Positions 1 to 9,820 are shown, counted from the first letter of the stretch. The stretch: DNA of 64,000 nt from Nocardioides scoriae (GCF_900104965.1 NZ_LT629757.1:3968001-4032000); one strand, 5' to 3'. Translations and numbers: made by a program. The notes: generated by a model not told the origin, from the sequence alone.

Positions 1-150
1 GGCACCGACGCCATCACCCGGGTGCTGATCGAGACCACCGACGGCGAGAGCTCCTGGGTGACGGTCGGCGTGGGCCACAACGTCATCGAGGCGTCGTGGA
101 TGGCGCTCATCGACAGCCTCACCTTCGGGCTGCGCCGCCACGACGCCTGA
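1..150 (+). CDS. cimA: Citramalate synthase, C-terminal end (partial)
   Basis: The window opens inside this gene; only the last 49 codons and a TGA stop are present. The translated end, with [18 protein letters not shown] and VIEASWMAL, matches the end of the LeuA-type regulatory dimer domain of (R)-citramalate synthase, which condenses pyruvate and acetyl-CoA on a threonine-independent route to isoleucine. The 2-isopropylmalate synthase family shares this domain, so the assignment to citramalate synthase is by resemblance of the tail only. The product would feed LeuCD, whose genes lie at 14.2-16.3 kb. Confidence 0.7.
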   Translation, partial: GTDAITRVLIETTDGESSWVTVGVGHNVIEASWMALIDSLTFGLRRHDA

Positions 151-224
151 GTGCGTCAGGCGGGGCCGCTAGGGTCGCGCCACAGACCCGGCGACCGGTC
201 CGGGCAGCGCGCGAGAGGCCCCCG

Positions 225-1604
225 ATGACGGACGTGAAGCAGCACAAGATCCTGCTCGACGAGAGCGAGATGCCGACCCGCTGGTACAACGTCCTGCACG
301 ACCTCCCGACGCCGCCGCCCCCGCCGCTGCACCCCGGCACCGGGCAGCCGATCGGGCCCGAGGACCTCACCCCGCTGTTCCCGATGGCGCTGATCGAGCA
401 GGAGGTCTCGACCGAGCAGTACGTCGACATCCCCGACGAGGTCCTCGACGTCTACCGGTTGTGGCGCCCGAGCCCGCTGTTCCGTGCCCACCGCCTCGAG
501 AAGGCGCTGGGCACCCCGGCGAAGATCTACTACAAGTACGAAGGCGTCTCGCCCGCCGGCTCGCACAAGCCCAACACCGCCGTGCCGCAGGCCTACTACA
601 ACAAGCAGGCCGGCATCTCGAAGCTCACCACCGAGACCGGCGCCGGCCAGTGGGGCACCTCGCTGGCCTTCGCCTGCGCGCAGTACGACATGGAGTGCGA
701 GGTCTGGCAGGTCCGGGCCTCCTACGACCAGAAGCCCTACCGCCGGATGATGATCGAGACCTTCGGCGGCACGGTCCACCCCAGCCCCTCGGAGCTGACC
801 GCCGCGGGCCGCGCCATCCTGGCCGAGCACCCCGACTCCACCGGCTCGCTCGGGATCGCCATCAGCGAGGCCGTCGAGGTCGCCGCCCAGGACCCGACGA
901 TCAACTACGCGCTCGGCAGCGTGCTCAACCACGTGCTGCTGCACCAGACGATCATCGGCGAGGAGGCGCTGCTCCAGCTGGCCAAGATCGGCGAGACCCC
1001 CGACCTGCTCGTCGGCTGCACCGGCGGTGGGTCCAACTTCGGCGGGCTGATGTTCCCCTTCCTGCGCGAGAAGTGGGCGGGACGGATCTCGCCGGAGGTG
1101 CGCGCCGTCGAGCCGAGCGCCTGCCCGACGCTGACCCAGGGCACCTACGCCTACGACTTCGGCGACACCGCCGGCATGACGCCGCTGATGAAGATGCACA
1201 CGCTGGGCCACGACTTCGTGCCCGACCCGATCCACTCGGGCGGGCTGCGCTACCACGGCATGAGCCCGCTGATCAGCCACCTCTACGAGACCGGCGAGAT
1301 CGGGGCGGTCGCCAAGCCGCAGTCCGAGTGCTTCGCGGCCGGCGTGCTCTTCGCCCGGACCGAGGGCATCGTGCCGGCGCCCGAGCCGACCCACGCGCTG
1401 GCCGCGGCCATCGAGGAGGCGGTGCGCTGCAAGGAGACCGGCGAGGAGAAGGTCATCCTCACCGCGCTGTGCGGCCACGGCCACCTCGACCTGCCCGCCT
1501 ACGCCGCCTACCTCGCGGGCGACGTCGAGGACACCTCGTGGGAGGACGACGCCCTCCAGGCGGCGGTCGCCGAGGCCCTGACCAAGCTGGCGCAGCTGTC
1601 CTGA
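225..1604 (+). CDS. trpB: TrpB2-type tryptophan synthase beta-like PLP enzyme
   Basis: A 459-residue fold-type II PLP enzyme that would join indole and serine to make tryptophan. The long N-terminal region ([20 protein letters not shown]) and the motif [15 protein letters not shown], with K115 as the expected PLP lysine, are those of the TrpB2 subfamily rather than TrpB1, which works in complex with TrpA. The glycine-rich phosphate loop [10 protein letters not shown] lies near residue 268. The ATG at 225 is chosen because homology begins there; the frame is open further upstream but runs over cimA. No trpA lies nearby, so it may act alone or salvage indole. The amidase gene starts two bases after its stop. 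Confidence 0.88.
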   Translation: MTDVKQHKILLDESEMPTRWYNVLHDLPTPPPPPLHPGTGQPIGPEDLTPLFPMALIEQEVSTEQYVDIPDEVLDVYRLWRPSPLFRAHRLEKALGTPAKIYYKYEGVSPAGSHKPNTAVPQAYYNKQAGISKLTTETGAGQWGTSLAFACAQYDMECEVWQVRASYDQKPYRRMMIETFGGTVHPSPSELTAAGRAILAEHPDSTGSLGIAISEAVEVAAQDPTINYALGSVLNHVLLHQTIIGEEALLQLAKIGETPDLLVGCTGGGSNFGGLMFPFLREKWAGRISPEVRAVEPSACPTLTQGTYAYDFGDTAGMTPLMKMHTLGHDFVPDPIHSGGLRYHGMSPLISHLYETGEIGAVAKPQSECFAAGVLFARTEGIVPAPEPTHALAAAIEEAVRCKETGEEKVILTALCGHGHLDLPAYAAYLAGDVEDTSWEDDALQAAVAEALTKLAQLS

Positions 1605-1606
1605 CG

Positions 1607-3013
1607 ATGGCCGAGCTCCACGACCTCACGGCCCTCGAGCAGGGCGCGGCGATCGCGGCGGGGGAGACCTCGAGCGCCGAGCTCGTCGAGCACTACCTGG
1701 CGCGCGTCGAGGCCCGCGGCAGCGAGCTGGGTGCCTTCGTCACCGTGACGCCCGAGCGGGCGCGGGCGGCCGCCCGGGCGGTGGTGGCGACGGGCCCGCT
1801 CGCCGGGGTGCCGACGGCGGTCAAGGACCTCAACGCGACCGCGGGCGTGCGCACCACCTTCGGCTCGCCGGTCTTCGCCGAGCACGTGCCCGAGGTCGAC
1901 GACGAGGTGGTGCGCCGCCTCGCCGCCGGCGGCCTGGTCAGCCTGGGCAAGACCAGCACGCCGGAGTTCGGCTCACCCTGCTACACCGAGCCCGAGGGGC
2001 TGCTCCCGGCCGTCACGCCCTGGGACACCACCCGGATGGCGGGCGGCTCCAGCGGCGGCGCCGGGGCCGCCGTGGCGGCCGGCCTGGTGCCCCTCGCCCA
2101 GGGGTCCGACGGAGGCGGGTCCATCCGGATCCCCGCCAGCTGCTGCGGGCTGGTGGGGCTCAAGCCCACGCGGGGCCGCATCTCCGGCGCCCCGACCTAC
2201 GGCGACCCCGTCGGCCTCTCGACCGCGGGGCCGCTGGCCCGGACCGTGCGCGACGCCGCGGCCCTGCTCGACGTCATGGCCGGCCGCGCCGTCGGCGACC
2301 CGTCGTGGGCCCCGGAGCCGGCCGTGCCGTTCCTCGAGGCCTGCGACCGCGAGCCCGGCCGGCTGCGGGTCGGCCGGTTCCTGGAGCCGGTCATCGCCGA
2401 CGTCGGCCCGCAGGGGCTCGACCCGGCGGTCGTCGCGGCGTACGACGCCACCAGCCGGCTGCTCGAGGACCTCGGCCACGAGGTCGTCGAGATCGAGGCG
2501 CCGCTCGGCCGCGAGGCGGTGCCGTTCTTCGAGACCTGCTGGGCGGTGCTGACCGCGCAGTCGGTGGTGCCGCTGCCCGAGGCCGCCCGGCCGCTGCTGC
2601 GCCCGCTGACCCGGTGGCTGGCCGATCGTGGCACGGCCGTCAGCGGCCCGGAGTTCGCGCTCGCGCTCGGCGAGCTGCGGCGGGTGGCGGCCCGCGCGCT
2701 CGCGGCCGTGGCGGCGTACGACGTGGTGCTGACCCCGACGCTGGCCCAGCAGCCGCTCCCGGTCGGCGCGATCCGCGACGACGCCGACCCGGCGGCCGAC
2801 TTCGAGGCCCAGAAGCGGTTCACGCCGTACACCTCGATGTGGAACGTCACGGGGAGCCCGGCGGTCTCGCTGCCGGTGCACGTCTCGCCCGAGGGCCTGC
2901 CCGTCGGCGTCATGCTCGCGGCCCGCCCGGGCGAGGAGGCGCTGCTGCTGTCGCTGGCGGCCCAGGTCGAGGCGGCCGACCCGTGGCGGGAGCGGCACCC
3001 GCCGGGCTGGTGA
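1607..3013 (+). CDS. Amidase-signature family hydrolase
   Basis: A 468-residue amidase-signature enzyme that hydrolyses a C-N amide bond. The Ser-cisSer-Lys triad is visible: K73 in TAVKDL, the serine pair S148-S149 in GGSSGGAGA, and nucleophile S172 in GGGSIRIPA. Length is normal for the family. The ATG follows the trpB stop by two bases, so the two are probably co-transcribed. There is no gatC or gatB beside it and the substrate loops differ from GatA, so it is more likely a free amidase than the transamidosome subunit. The substrate cannot be told from sequence. Confidence 0.85.
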   Translation: MAELHDLTALEQGAAIAAGETSSAELVEHYLARVEARGSELGAFVTVTPERARAAARAVVATGPLAGVPTAVKDLNATAGVRTTFGSPVFAEHVPEVDDEVVRRLAAGGLVSLGKTSTPEFGSPCYTEPEGLLPAVTPWDTTRMAGGSSGGAGAAVAAGLVPLAQGSDGGGSIRIPASCCGLVGLKPTRGRISGAPTYGDPVGLSTAGPLARTVRDAAALLDVMAGRAVGDPSWAPEPAVPFLEACDREPGRLRVGRFLEPVIADVGPQGLDPAVVAAYDATSRLLEDLGHEVVEIEAPLGREAVPFFETCWAVLTAQSVVPLPEAARPLLRPLTRWLADRGTAVSGPEFALALGELRRVAARALAAVAAYDVVLTPTLAQQPLPVGAIRDDADPAADFEAQKRFTPYTSMWNVTGSPAVSLPVHVSPEGLPVGVMLAARPGEEALLLSLAAQVEAADPWRERHPPGW

Positions 3014-3017
3014 CGGC

Positions 3018-4319
3018 TCAGGCGTCCGCGGTGTCGCGGGGGCGGGCCGCCTCGACGGTGAGCGCGGCGATGGCGGTCGTGATCGGCACGGCCAGGACCA
3101 GCCCGATGCCCGAGGCCAGGGTGCGCACGATCTCCTCGGCGAAGTCCTCGGTCGAGACCAGGGACAGCGCCGGCCGCTCGTAGAAGGAGAGGAGCAGCAG
3201 CACCGAGAGCGCGGCGCCGGAGTAGGCGAACACGATGGTGTAGATCGTCGAGGCGATGTGGTCGCGCCCGATCCGCATGCCGCGGGTGAACAGCTCGGCC
3301 CGTCCCAGCTCGGGCGCCACGGCCCGCAGCTCCCACACGGCCGAGGCCTGGGTGATGGTGACGTCGTTGAGCACGCCGAGCCCCGCCACGATGACCGCGC
3401 AGGTCAGCAGGCCCTGGAAGTCGAGGTCGGTGAGGAAGGTCGCGAGCAGCTGGCCGGTCTCGTCGGAGACGCCGGTCAGGCGGGTGCGGTCGATGGCCAG
3501 GATCCCGATGGCGGCGGTGACCGCGACGCCGAGCAGGGTGCCGGCGAGCGCCGCGCTGGTGCGGACCGAGACGCCGTGGGCCAGGTAGAGGACCACGAAC
3601 ATGATGGCCGAGGACCCGGTCATCGCCACCAGCAGGCCGTCGCCGCCCTCCAGCAGCGCCGGCAGCACGAAGCGCACCAGGACGAGGGCACCGACCCCGA
3701 GGCCGACCAGGGCCAGCAGCCCGCGCAGCCGCGCCACCAGCGCGACCACGACGACGAAGGCCAGCGCCAGCCACCCGATCGGCGCGTTGCGCTCGACGTT
3801 GACGAACGAGAACGGCGTCTCGGTGCCGGCCTGGGAGGGCACCTGGAGCAGCTGCACCCGGTCGCCGGACCGCAGGCCCGAGCGGCTGACCTCGGGCGGC
3901 ACCCCGACGGTGACCTCGGTGCCGGCCTCGTCACCGGTCAGCACCCGGGCGCTGACCTGGCCGCAGCCCTGCTGGCGCTCGACGTCGCCCCGCGAGGTGC
4001 CCGGTGTCGGCGCGGCGGGGTCCGAGCCGGTGCCGCCGGTGCCGCCGGCGGGCTGCGGGGCGGGGCACGCCTCGGCCACGTCGGTGACCTCGGCCGACTG
4101 GAAGGTGACGCCGGGGGCGACGAAGGCCGCGGAGGCGTCCTCGACCCGGGCGTCGCCCTGCGGCCACAGCAGCACCAGGCCCAGGACCGTGGCCAGGCCG
4201 GCCACCCCGAGGAAGGCCAGCAGCGCCCGCCGGGCGCCGGGCCGGGACCCGACGTCCGGGCCGTCGGGAGCGTCGAGGTGGCTGTGCGCGTGGGCGTGGC
4301 GACCGGTCACGCGGGCCAT
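3018..4319 (-). CDS. YibE/F family multi-pass membrane protein
   Basis: A 433-residue integral membrane protein of the YibE/F family. After a His-rich N-terminus (GRHAHAHSH) and one membrane segment (about residues 30-50) comes an extracytoplasmic domain of about 120 residues, then seven or so hydrophobic segments. The C-terminal half carries the family stretch GLGVLNDVTITQASAVWEL. The role of the family is not established; transport has been suggested. The ATG at 4319 is preferred over an upstream in-frame start because the extra residues are a low-complexity Arg/Ala run. Its 3' end lies 4 bases from the amidase stop, in convergent orientation. Confidence 0.82.
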   Translation of the reverse strand: MARVTGRHAHAHSHLDAPDGPDVGSRPGARRALLAFLGVAGLATVLGLVLLWPQGDARVEDASAAFVAPGVTFQSAEVTDVAEACPAPQPAGGTGGTGSDPAAPTPGTSRGDVERQQGCGQVSARVLTGDEAGTEVTVGVPPEVSRSGLRSGDRVQLLQVPSQAGTETPFSFVNVERNAPIGWLALAFVVVVALVARLRGLLALVGLGVGALVLVRFVLPALLEGGDGLLVAMTGSSAIMFVVLYLAHGVSVRTSAALAGTLLGVAVTAAIGILAIDRTRLTGVSDETGQLLATFLTDLDFQGLLTCAVIVAGLGVLNDVTITQASAVWELRAVAPELGRAELFTRGMRIGRDHIASTIYTIVFAYSGAALSVLLLLSFYERPALSLVSTEDFAEEIVRTLASGIGLVLAVPITTAIAALTVEAARPRDTADA

Positions 4320-4368
4320 CCGACCACAGCCCGGCCCCGCTCGCGCCCGGGCCCGCCCGCCGCGCGGC

Positions 4369-4653
4369 TCAGAACGTGACCGAGCCGCCGGAGCGGTGGT
4401 AGACGCCACCCTCGCGGGCCAGGAAGCCCTCGTCGACGAGGTGGCGGCGCAGCGCGGCGACGTCGTCGTGGAAGCCGCGGAGGATCTCGTTGACCTGCGT
4501 CTCGGCGTACTCCCGGCCGGGCTCGAAGGACTGCGCCAGGTGGTCGAGCACCAGCCGCAGCTTGCTCCGCCGGGTCGGCATGATCACCAGCCGCCCGTCC
4601 TGCACGAAGCGGCCGACCACGTCGGCGTCGGTCGGTCCCGAGGTCGTCCCCAT
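4369..4653 (-). CDS. DUF2087 domain protein
   Basis: A 94-residue protein that is almost entirely a DUF2087 domain: RRSKLRLVLDHLAQSFEPGREY, EVNEILRGFHDD and LRRHLVDEGFL are the family landmarks. The arrangement looks like a small winged-helix fold and the domain is also found fused to regulators, so a DNA-binding or regulatory role is possible but not shown. The start at 4653 (MGTTSGPTD) is chosen; an ATG twelve codons upstream is also open. It lies upstream of the YibE/F gene on the same strand with a 49-base gap, so the two may be co-transcribed. Confidence 0.75.
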   Translation of the reverse strand: MGTTSGPTDADVVGRFVQDGRLVIMPTRRSKLRLVLDHLAQSFEPGREYAETQVNEILRGFHDDVAALRRHLVDEGFLAREGGVYHRSGGSVTF

Positions 4654-4761
4654 GGGGGCAGGGTAGGAGGCGTCGCCGGGTCCGGCCACCGGTTTGCGAG
4701 ACGCGACCGCCCCGTCGGGGCTCGCAGGGAACCGCGCCGCCCGGCCTCGCGTCGAACGGGC

Positions 4762-5262
4762 ATGGGTGCTCGGGGAGGTCGTGGACGGGATCGTGGACGG
4801 GGTCGTCGGCTCGCCGCGCTGGCGGCCGGGGTGGTGCTCGTCTCGGTGCCGGTCGCGGGCAGCGGCAGCGCCCGCGCCAGCTGTGCCGCCCCGGAGCTCG
4901 CGGTCGCGGGCGCCGGGACCGGACCGGCCGGGGTGGCCCGGGTGCCGGCCGGCGGGTCGCTGGCGGTGGCGGGGCGGGGGTTCGTCGAGGGCTGCGACGA
5001 CACCGGGGGCGCGACGACCGGGCCGGGCTGCGGCGCCCGCGAGCCCCGCGAGGTCGAGCGCCCGCGCCGCGACGTCGCGCTGGTGCTGGTGCAGGGCTCG
5101 CGGCGCTGGACCCTCGGCACCGCCGACGCGGGCACCGCGTCCGACGACCGGCTGGGTCGGGTGTCGTGGCGGGTCGAGGTGCCGGCGGCCGTCCGGCCCG
5201 GCCCGGCCCGGCTGGTCACCCGGGACGCCGAGCTCAGGGTGCGGGTCGTCGCGCCGGGGTGA
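4762..5262 (+). CDS. Small secreted protein of unknown function
   Basis: A 166-residue protein with an Arg-rich start and a hydrophobic stretch (LAALAAGVVLVSVPVAG) ending in SARASC, which looks like a Sec signal peptide cleaved near residue 34. The mature part is short, has four cysteines that could pair, and reads like one small beta-sandwich domain (PAGGSLAVAGRGF, WRVEVPAAVRPGPARL). No function is recognised. The last 29 bases overlap the 3' end of the convergent downstream gene. The frame is open far upstream, but the signal peptide supports the ATG at 4762. Confidence 0.6.
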   Translation: MGARGGRGRDRGRGRRLAALAAGVVLVSVPVAGSGSARASCAAPELAVAGAGTGPAGVARVPAGGSLAVAGRGFVEGCDDTGGATTGPGCGAREPREVERPRRDVALVLVQGSRRWTLGTADAGTASDDRLGRVSWRVEVPAAVRPGPARLVTRDAELRVRVVAPG

Positions 5263-6160
5263 GCGCGTCCGCGTGCGCCAGCAGGTCGTCGCAGGCGGCG
5301 ACGAGGCGAGCGCGGAGCGGGGCGCCGCGCTCGGCGAAGTCGCGCTGCGCGGCGGCGTACTCCTGCTTGCCGGCGGGGGTCTCGATCCGCACCGGCACGA
5401 GGCCGAGGCCGGCGAAGTCGTACGGCGAGGCCCGCATGTCGAGCTCGCGGATCTCCCACGCCAGGGCGAAGCAGTCGGCGACCAGCTCGGAGGGCACCAG
5501 CGGCGTCAGCCGGAACGCGTGCTTGTAGAGGTCCATCCCGGCGTGCAGGCAGCCCGGCTGCTCGTGCGCCTCCCGGTCGTCGCGGCCGGGGGAGAGGGTG
5601 TTGAGCGGCCGCGCGGTGTCGGTGAAGAACCGGAACGCGTCGAAGTGGGAGCAGCCGATGCGGTGGCTCTCCACCACCCGGTCGGTGCCCTCGCCGCCCA
5701 GGCGCAGCGGCCAGTCGTGGCGGACCCCGTCGGCGGGCAGCCGGTGCACCATCGCCCACTCGTGCAGCCCGAAGCACCCCAGCGTGGGCGGCCTCCCCGC
5801 CGTGGCGACCAGCAGCCGCCGCGTCGCCTCCACGAGCGGGAGCCGGGAGAGCAGGACCTCGGGGGTGACCGACAGCCCGGGACCTCCCACGCCGGCGGCG
5901 TCCGCCTCGTCCGGGCCGACCGTCGCGGCGTACCCCTTCCGGTCGGCGAGCTCCGGCGCGTCCAGCAGGCGCACGCCGAACCCGGGGTGCCAGCGCCGGA
6001 ACGCGGCCGGCGACTGGGAGTAGTAGCCGAACAGGAAGTCGTGGACCGGGTGCTTCTCGCCCCGGCGGCGGCGCTCGAGGTGGGGCACCACCCAGGTGTC
6101 GACCCGTCGGGCGTGCGCCTCGGCGCGCGCCAGCCAGTCGTCCCGGGTGAGGTCCTCCAC
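5234..6160 (-). CDS. Conserved actinobacterial protein, annotated by some as 3-methyladenine DNA glycosylase
   Basis: A 308-residue soluble protein with the conserved block GEKHPVHDFLFGYYSQSP near residue 34, then RRWHPGFGV, GLHEWAMVH, HRIGCSHFDAFRFF and CLHAGMDLYKHAF. Relatives in many actinobacteria carry the name 3-methyladenine DNA glycosylase, but no helix-hairpin-helix or Mag/AAG landmarks are visible, so that activity is doubtful. The repeated conserved His, Asp and Cys residues suggest a metal site. The gene is transcribed alone and overlaps the convergent upstream gene by 29 bases. What is certain is a real, conserved family of unknown function. Confidence 0.7.
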   Translation of the reverse strand: MEDLTRDDWLARAEAHARRVDTWVVPHLERRRRGEKHPVHDFLFGYYSQSPAAFRRWHPGFGVRLLDAPELADRKGYAATVGPDEADAAGVGGPGLSVTPEVLLSRLPLVEATRRLLVATAGRPPTLGCFGLHEWAMVHRLPADGVRHDWPLRLGGEGTDRVVESHRIGCSHFDAFRFFTDTARPLNTLSPGRDDREAHEQPGCLHAGMDLYKHAFRLTPLVPSELVADCFALAWEIRELDMRASPYDFAGLGLVPVRIETPAGKQEYAAAQRDFAERGAPLRARLVAACDDLLAHADALTPARRPAP

Positions 6161-6200
6161 AGGCGACGACGGTAGTTCCTCGTCGCCGACCCCGCCTCGG

Positions 6201-6206
6201 TAGGCT
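6201..6206 (+). promoter_or_regulatory. -10 box of a probably leaderless transcript
   Basis: TAGGCT ends six bases before the GTG at 6213. A TANNNT box at this distance from a start codon is the usual sign of leaderless mRNA in actinobacteria, and it favours the second of the two adjacent GTG codons as the start. Confidence 0.5.
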
Positions 6207-6212
6207 CAGGTG

Positions 6213-7019
6213 GTGCGTATCGCGAGATTCACCACGGGGGACGACCCCCGCTTCGGCCTTGTCACCGGCGACCCGAGCACGGGGGACGACCTCGACGTCT
6301 CCGACCCGGACGCCCTCGTCACCGTCCTCGCGGGCGACCCGCTCTACGTCGGCATCGAGCCGACGCAGGAGCAGGTCCGGCTCGCGGACGTGCGGCTCCT
6401 CTCCCCGGTGCTGCCGCGGAGCAAGGTGGTGGGGATCGGCCGCAACTACGCCGCCCACGCCGCCGAGATGGGGGGTGAGGTGCCCGACGAGCCGCTGATG
6501 TTCCTCAAGCCCAACACCTCGGTGATCGGTCCGGGCGACCCGATCTTCTACCCCCGCCAGACCCAGAATCTGCACTACGAGGGCGAGCTGGCCGTCGTCA
6601 TCGGCCGCATCTGCCGCGACGTGCCGAAGGAGAGGTGGGCCGACGTGGTCCACGGCTTCACGATCGGCAACGACGTGACCGCCCGCGACCTGCAGAAGAA
6701 GGACGGCCAGTTCACGCGGGCCAAGGGCTTCGACTCCTTCTGCCCGCTCGGGCCCTGGATCGAGACCGAGCTCGACGTGAGCGACCTGCGGGTGCAGACG
6801 TTCCTCGAGGGCGAGGTCCGCCAGGACGGCCGCACCTCCGACCTGATCTTCGACGTCCCCACCCTGATCGCCCACGTCAGCAGCGTGATGACGCTGCTGC
6901 CCGGCGACGTGATCCTCACCGGCACCCCCGAGGGTGTCGGTCCCATGGAGGTCGGTGACGAGGTCGAGATCGTCGTCCAGGGCATCGGCTCGCTGACCAA
7001 CAAGGTGGCCGCCCGATGA
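6213..7019 (+). CDS. Fumarylacetoacetate hydrolase family protein
   Basis: A 268-residue member of the FAH family (catechol-pathway hydratases, isomerases and acylpyruvases). The core begins near residue 70 with [18 protein letters not shown], followed by [18 protein letters not shown], the metal-ligand region [12 protein letters not shown], and [12 protein letters not shown]; the end has [15 protein letters not shown]. The acidic residues of the E-x-E metal site are present. Substrate is unknown; housekeeping acylpyruvate or oxaloacetate turnover is typical for such single copies. Two GTG codons are adjacent at 6210 and 6213; the second suits the -10 box. The stop overlaps gltX by four bases (ATGA). 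Confidence 0.85.
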   Translation: MRIARFTTGDDPRFGLVTGDPSTGDDLDVSDPDALVTVLAGDPLYVGIEPTQEQVRLADVRLLSPVLPRSKVVGIGRNYAAHAAEMGGEVPDEPLMFLKPNTSVIGPGDPIFYPRQTQNLHYEGELAVVIGRICRDVPKERWADVVHGFTIGNDVTARDLQKKDGQFTRAKGFDSFCPLGPWIETELDVSDLRVQTFLEGEVRQDGRTSDLIFDVPTLIAHVSSVMTLLPGDVILTGTPEGVGPMEVGDEVEIVVQGIGSLTNKVAAR

Positions 7020-8518
7020 GCGCCGACGACGTCACCGGCGGCCGGCCCGTCCGGGTCCGGATGGCCCCCAGCCCGACCGGGTCGCCCCACGTCGGCCTGG
7101 CCCGCACCGCCCTCTACAACTGGGCCTTCGCGCGCCACCACGGCGGCACCTTCGTCTTCCGCATCGAGGACACCGACCTCGCGCGCAACACCCAGGAGTC
7201 CTACGACGGGCTCTTCGAGGTGATGCGCTGGCTGGGCCTCGACTGGGACGAGGGGCCCGACGTCGGCGGCCCGCACGCGCCGTACCGCCAGAGCGAGCGG
7301 AGCGAGATCTACACCGACGCGCTGGCGCGGCTCAAGGGGTCCTCGCGCACCTACGACTGCTACTGCACCAACGAGGAGGTCGACGCGCGCCGCAAGGCCT
7401 CGGGCTCCAAGGTGATGGGCTACGACGGCTTCTGCCGCGAGCTCACCCCGGAGCAGGTGGCGGCGTTCGAGGCCGAGGGCCGGGCGCCGGTCGTGCGGTT
7501 CCGGATGCCCGACGGCGAGATCACCTTCGACGACCTGGTGCGCGGCGAGATCACCTTCTCGACCGAGCACGTGCCCGACTTCGCGCTGGCGCGGGCCAAC
7601 GGCCAGCCGCTCTACACCCTGGTCAACCCCGTCGACGACGCGCTCATGGAGATCACCCACGTGCTGCGCGGCGAGGACCTGCTCTCCAGCACCCCCCGCC
7701 AGGTGGCGCTCTACGACGCCCTCGTCGAGGTCGGCATCGCCACCGGCACGCCGCGCTTCGGACACCTGCCCTACGTCATGGGCCAGGGCAACAAGAAGCT
7801 CTCCAAGCGCGACCCCGAGGCCCACCTGCTGGCCTACCGCGACCAGGGGTTCCTGCCGGAGGGGCTGCTCAACTACCTCGCGCTGCTCGGCTGGGCCATC
7901 GCCGAGGACCGCGACGTGTTCACCCTCGAGGAGATGGTGGCCGCCTTCGACGTCCGGCGCGTCAACCCCAACCCGGCCCGCTTCGACGTCAAGAAGGCCG
8001 ACGCCATCAACGCGGCCCACATGCGGATGCTCACCCTGGAGGACATGACCGCCCGCGTCACGCCGTACCTCCAGGAGGCCGGGGTGCTCTCCGACCCGGT
8101 GACCGACGCCGAGGCCGAGCGCCTCGCCGCCGCGATGCCGCTGGTGCACGAGCGGATGAACAAGCTGACCGAGGCCGCCGACATGCTGGGCTTCCTGTTC
8201 ACCGACGAGGTGGCCTACGACGAGGCCGACGTCGCGAAGCTGCTGGCCGGCGACGGGGGAGCCGTGGTCGAGGCCGCCGAGCGGGCGCTCTCCGGGCTGG
8301 CCGAGTGGACCACCCCCGCGATCGAGGAGGCGCTGCGCGTCGCCCTGGTCGAGGAGAGGGGCCTCAAGCCGCGCAACGCCTTCGGGCCGGTGCGGGTGGC
8401 CGTCACGGGCCGCAAGGTCTCCCCGCCGCTGTTCGAGTCGCTGGAGCTGCTGGGACGCGAGGAGTCCCTGGCCCGGCTGGCCGGCGCCCCCCGTCCTGCG
8501 GCAGGAGCCGACGCGTGA
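7016..8518 (+). CDS. gltX: Glutamate--tRNA ligase
   Basis: A 500-residue class I aminoacyl-tRNA synthetase that charges tRNA-Glu. The HIGH-type signature is [18 protein letters not shown] (from about residue 19) and the KMSKS-type motif is [11 protein letters not shown] near residue 262, followed by the helical anticodon-binding C-terminal part. Length is standard. Actinobacteria usually lack glutaminyl-tRNA synthetase, so this enzyme probably also mischarges tRNA-Gln for repair by GatCAB; both tRNAs lie 1.2 kb downstream. The start overlaps the FAH gene stop, which implies translational coupling. Confidence 0.97.
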   Translation: MSADDVTGGRPVRVRMAPSPTGSPHVGLARTALYNWAFARHHGGTFVFRIEDTDLARNTQESYDGLFEVMRWLGLDWDEGPDVGGPHAPYRQSERSEIYTDALARLKGSSRTYDCYCTNEEVDARRKASGSKVMGYDGFCRELTPEQVAAFEAEGRAPVVRFRMPDGEITFDDLVRGEITFSTEHVPDFALARANGQPLYTLVNPVDDALMEITHVLRGEDLLSSTPRQVALYDALVEVGIATGTPRFGHLPYVMGQGNKKLSKRDPEAHLLAYRDQGFLPEGLLNYLALLGWAIAEDRDVFTLEEMVAAFDVRRVNPNPARFDVKKADAINAAHMRMLTLEDMTARVTPYLQEAGVLSDPVTDAEAERLAAAMPLVHERMNKLTEAADMLGFLFTDEVAYDEADVAKLLAGDGGAVVEAAERALSGLAEWTTPAIEEALRVALVEERGLKPRNAFGPVRVAVTGRKVSPPLFESLELLGREESLARLAGAPRPAAGADA

Positions 8519-9618
8519 GCGGCTCCTGGCCGCCGCCGGGGGCCCAGCCGCCGGCAGCAGGGGGGCAGCCGCCGGCGTACGGCCAGCAGCCCTACGGCCA
8601 GCAGCCCTACGGCCAGCCGCCGTACGCCGGGCCGCAGGTCCCGCAGCGCCCCGGCCACCCCCACGCCGAGCCGCGCACCTACCCGCTGATGCTGCGCACG
8701 TGGACCTACGCCGCCTGGAAGCCGATCCTCGGCATCTTCGTCATGGCGGTCGGTGGTCTCATCGTGTTCCCGATCCTGCTGCTGCCCGTCCTGGTGGTGG
8801 GCGTGGCGCTCGAGGGGGGCCAGGGGCCGTTCCTGCAGCGGGTCTCCGACGCCGCGTCGCTGGAGTCGGTGACGCCGTCCTCGATGCTCTACATCAACCT
8901 GGCGCTGGCCTCGCTGATCGTGCTGGCCATGCTGCTGGTGCGCTTCCTGCACGGCCTGCGACCGCGCTGGCTGGCCTCGGTGCAGCCCGGCATCCGGTGG
9001 AAGTTCCTGCTGGTCTGCGTGGGCCTCTCGGTGGTCGCGCTGGCGGCCTCGCTGGTCACCTCGGCGCTGCTCCCGCAGGACCCGCAGGAGCTCTCGGGCT
9101 CCCCGGCGTTCCCGACCGGTCAGCTCGCCGTCACCGCGGTCGTCATCCTGCTCACGACGCCGCTGCAGGCGATCGGCGAGGAGTACGCCTTCCGCGGCTA
9201 CCTGATGCAGGCCTTCGGCTCGCTGTTCGGCAACCCGTGGGTGGCGCTGGTGCTGACCTCGCTGCTGTTCGGCCTGGCCCACGGCACCCAGAACTTCCCG
9301 CTGTTCTTCGACCGCTTCGCCTTCGGGATGATCGCCGGAGCCACCGTGATCCTCGTCGGGGGCCTGGAGGCCGGCATCGCCCTGCACGTGCTCAACAACC
9401 TGGTGGCCTTCGGCTTCGCGATCGCCTACGACCAGCTCCAGGGGTCGCTGACGGTCTCCGAGGCGTCGTGGTGGCAGCTGCCGGTCACGGTCGTCCAGAA
9501 CGGCCTCTACCTGGTGCTGGTGCTGCTCGTGGCCAGGCGGATGGGGCTGCGCCGCACCACCGCGCCGCCGGTCGCCGAGGGGCGCCAGGACGCGGTCGCG
9601 GGAGCTCCCGCGTCGTGA
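8515..9618 (+). CDS. CPBP-family intramembrane metalloprotease
   Basis: A 367-residue membrane protein of the CPBP (Abi/CAAX protease) family. The N-terminus is a Pro/Gly/Gln/Tyr-rich cytoplasmic tail with repeated YGQQP units (residues 21-40), then about eight membrane segments. The three family motifs are visible: EEYAFRGY near residue 222, FGLAHGTQN near 254 and HVLNNL near 290, which supply the glutamates and histidines of the metal site. The GTG start overlaps the gltX stop by four bases, so it belongs to that operon. The substrate is unknown. Confidence 0.87.
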   Translation: MSGSWPPPGAQPPAAGGQPPAYGQQPYGQQPYGQPPYAGPQVPQRPGHPHAEPRTYPLMLRTWTYAAWKPILGIFVMAVGGLIVFPILLLPVLVVGVALEGGQGPFLQRVSDAASLESVTPSSMLYINLALASLIVLAMLLVRFLHGLRPRWLASVQPGIRWKFLLVCVGLSVVALAASLVTSALLPQDPQELSGSPAFPTGQLAVTAVVILLTTPLQAIGEEYAFRGYLMQAFGSLFGNPWVALVLTSLLFGLAHGTQNFPLFFDRFAFGMIAGATVILVGGLEAGIALHVLNNLVAFGFAIAYDQLQGSLTVSEASWWQLPVTVVQNGLYLVLVLLVARRMGLRRTTAPPVAEGRQDAVAGAPAS

Positions 9619-9665
9619 CGCAGCGCGCACGCGGCGTTCGTCACACCGCTGGAGGGACCCCTCGA

Positions 9666-9695
9666 TTGGTGGCCCGGCGGCGCCTTGTGTATGTT
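9666..9695 (+). promoter_or_regulatory. Candidate promoter for the tRNA pair
   Basis: TTGGTG (9666-9671) and TATGTT (9690-9695) are separated by 18 bases and lie about 50 bases upstream of tRNA-Gln in an otherwise empty spacer. The spacing and sequences fit a primary sigma-factor promoter. Confidence 0.4.
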
Positions 9696-9748
9696 TTACC
9701 CTCGGTTCGCACGGACGGCCAGCAGGCCTGAAACGCGGACCGATCCCA

Positions 9749-9820
9749 TGGGGTATGGGGTAATTGGCAGCCCGACTGGTTCTGGTCCAGTTAGTCTAGG
9801 TTCGAGTCCTAGTACCCCAG
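9749..9820 (+). tRNA. tRNA-Gln (anticodon CTG)
   Basis: A 72-base cloverleaf. Acceptor arms TGGGGTA (9749-9755) and TACCCCA (9813-9819) pair fully with G9820 as discriminator. The anticodon stem ACTGG/CCAGT holds the loop TTCTGGT, with anticodon CTG at 9782-9784. The T arm contains GTTCGAGTC. The 3' CCA is not encoded. It lies 130 bases after the CPBP gene, on the same strand as gltX, and 56 bases before tRNA-Glu. Confidence 0.95.

Noticed and set aside
156-1484. A long minus-strand frame opposite the TrpB2 gene
   Set aside because: Antisense to conserved trpB with no recognisable protein family; a GC-skew artefact.
1607-3013. GatA subunit of the Glu-tRNA amidotransferase
   Set aside because: No gatB or gatC nearby and the gene is paired with trpB; only the general amidase signature is shared.
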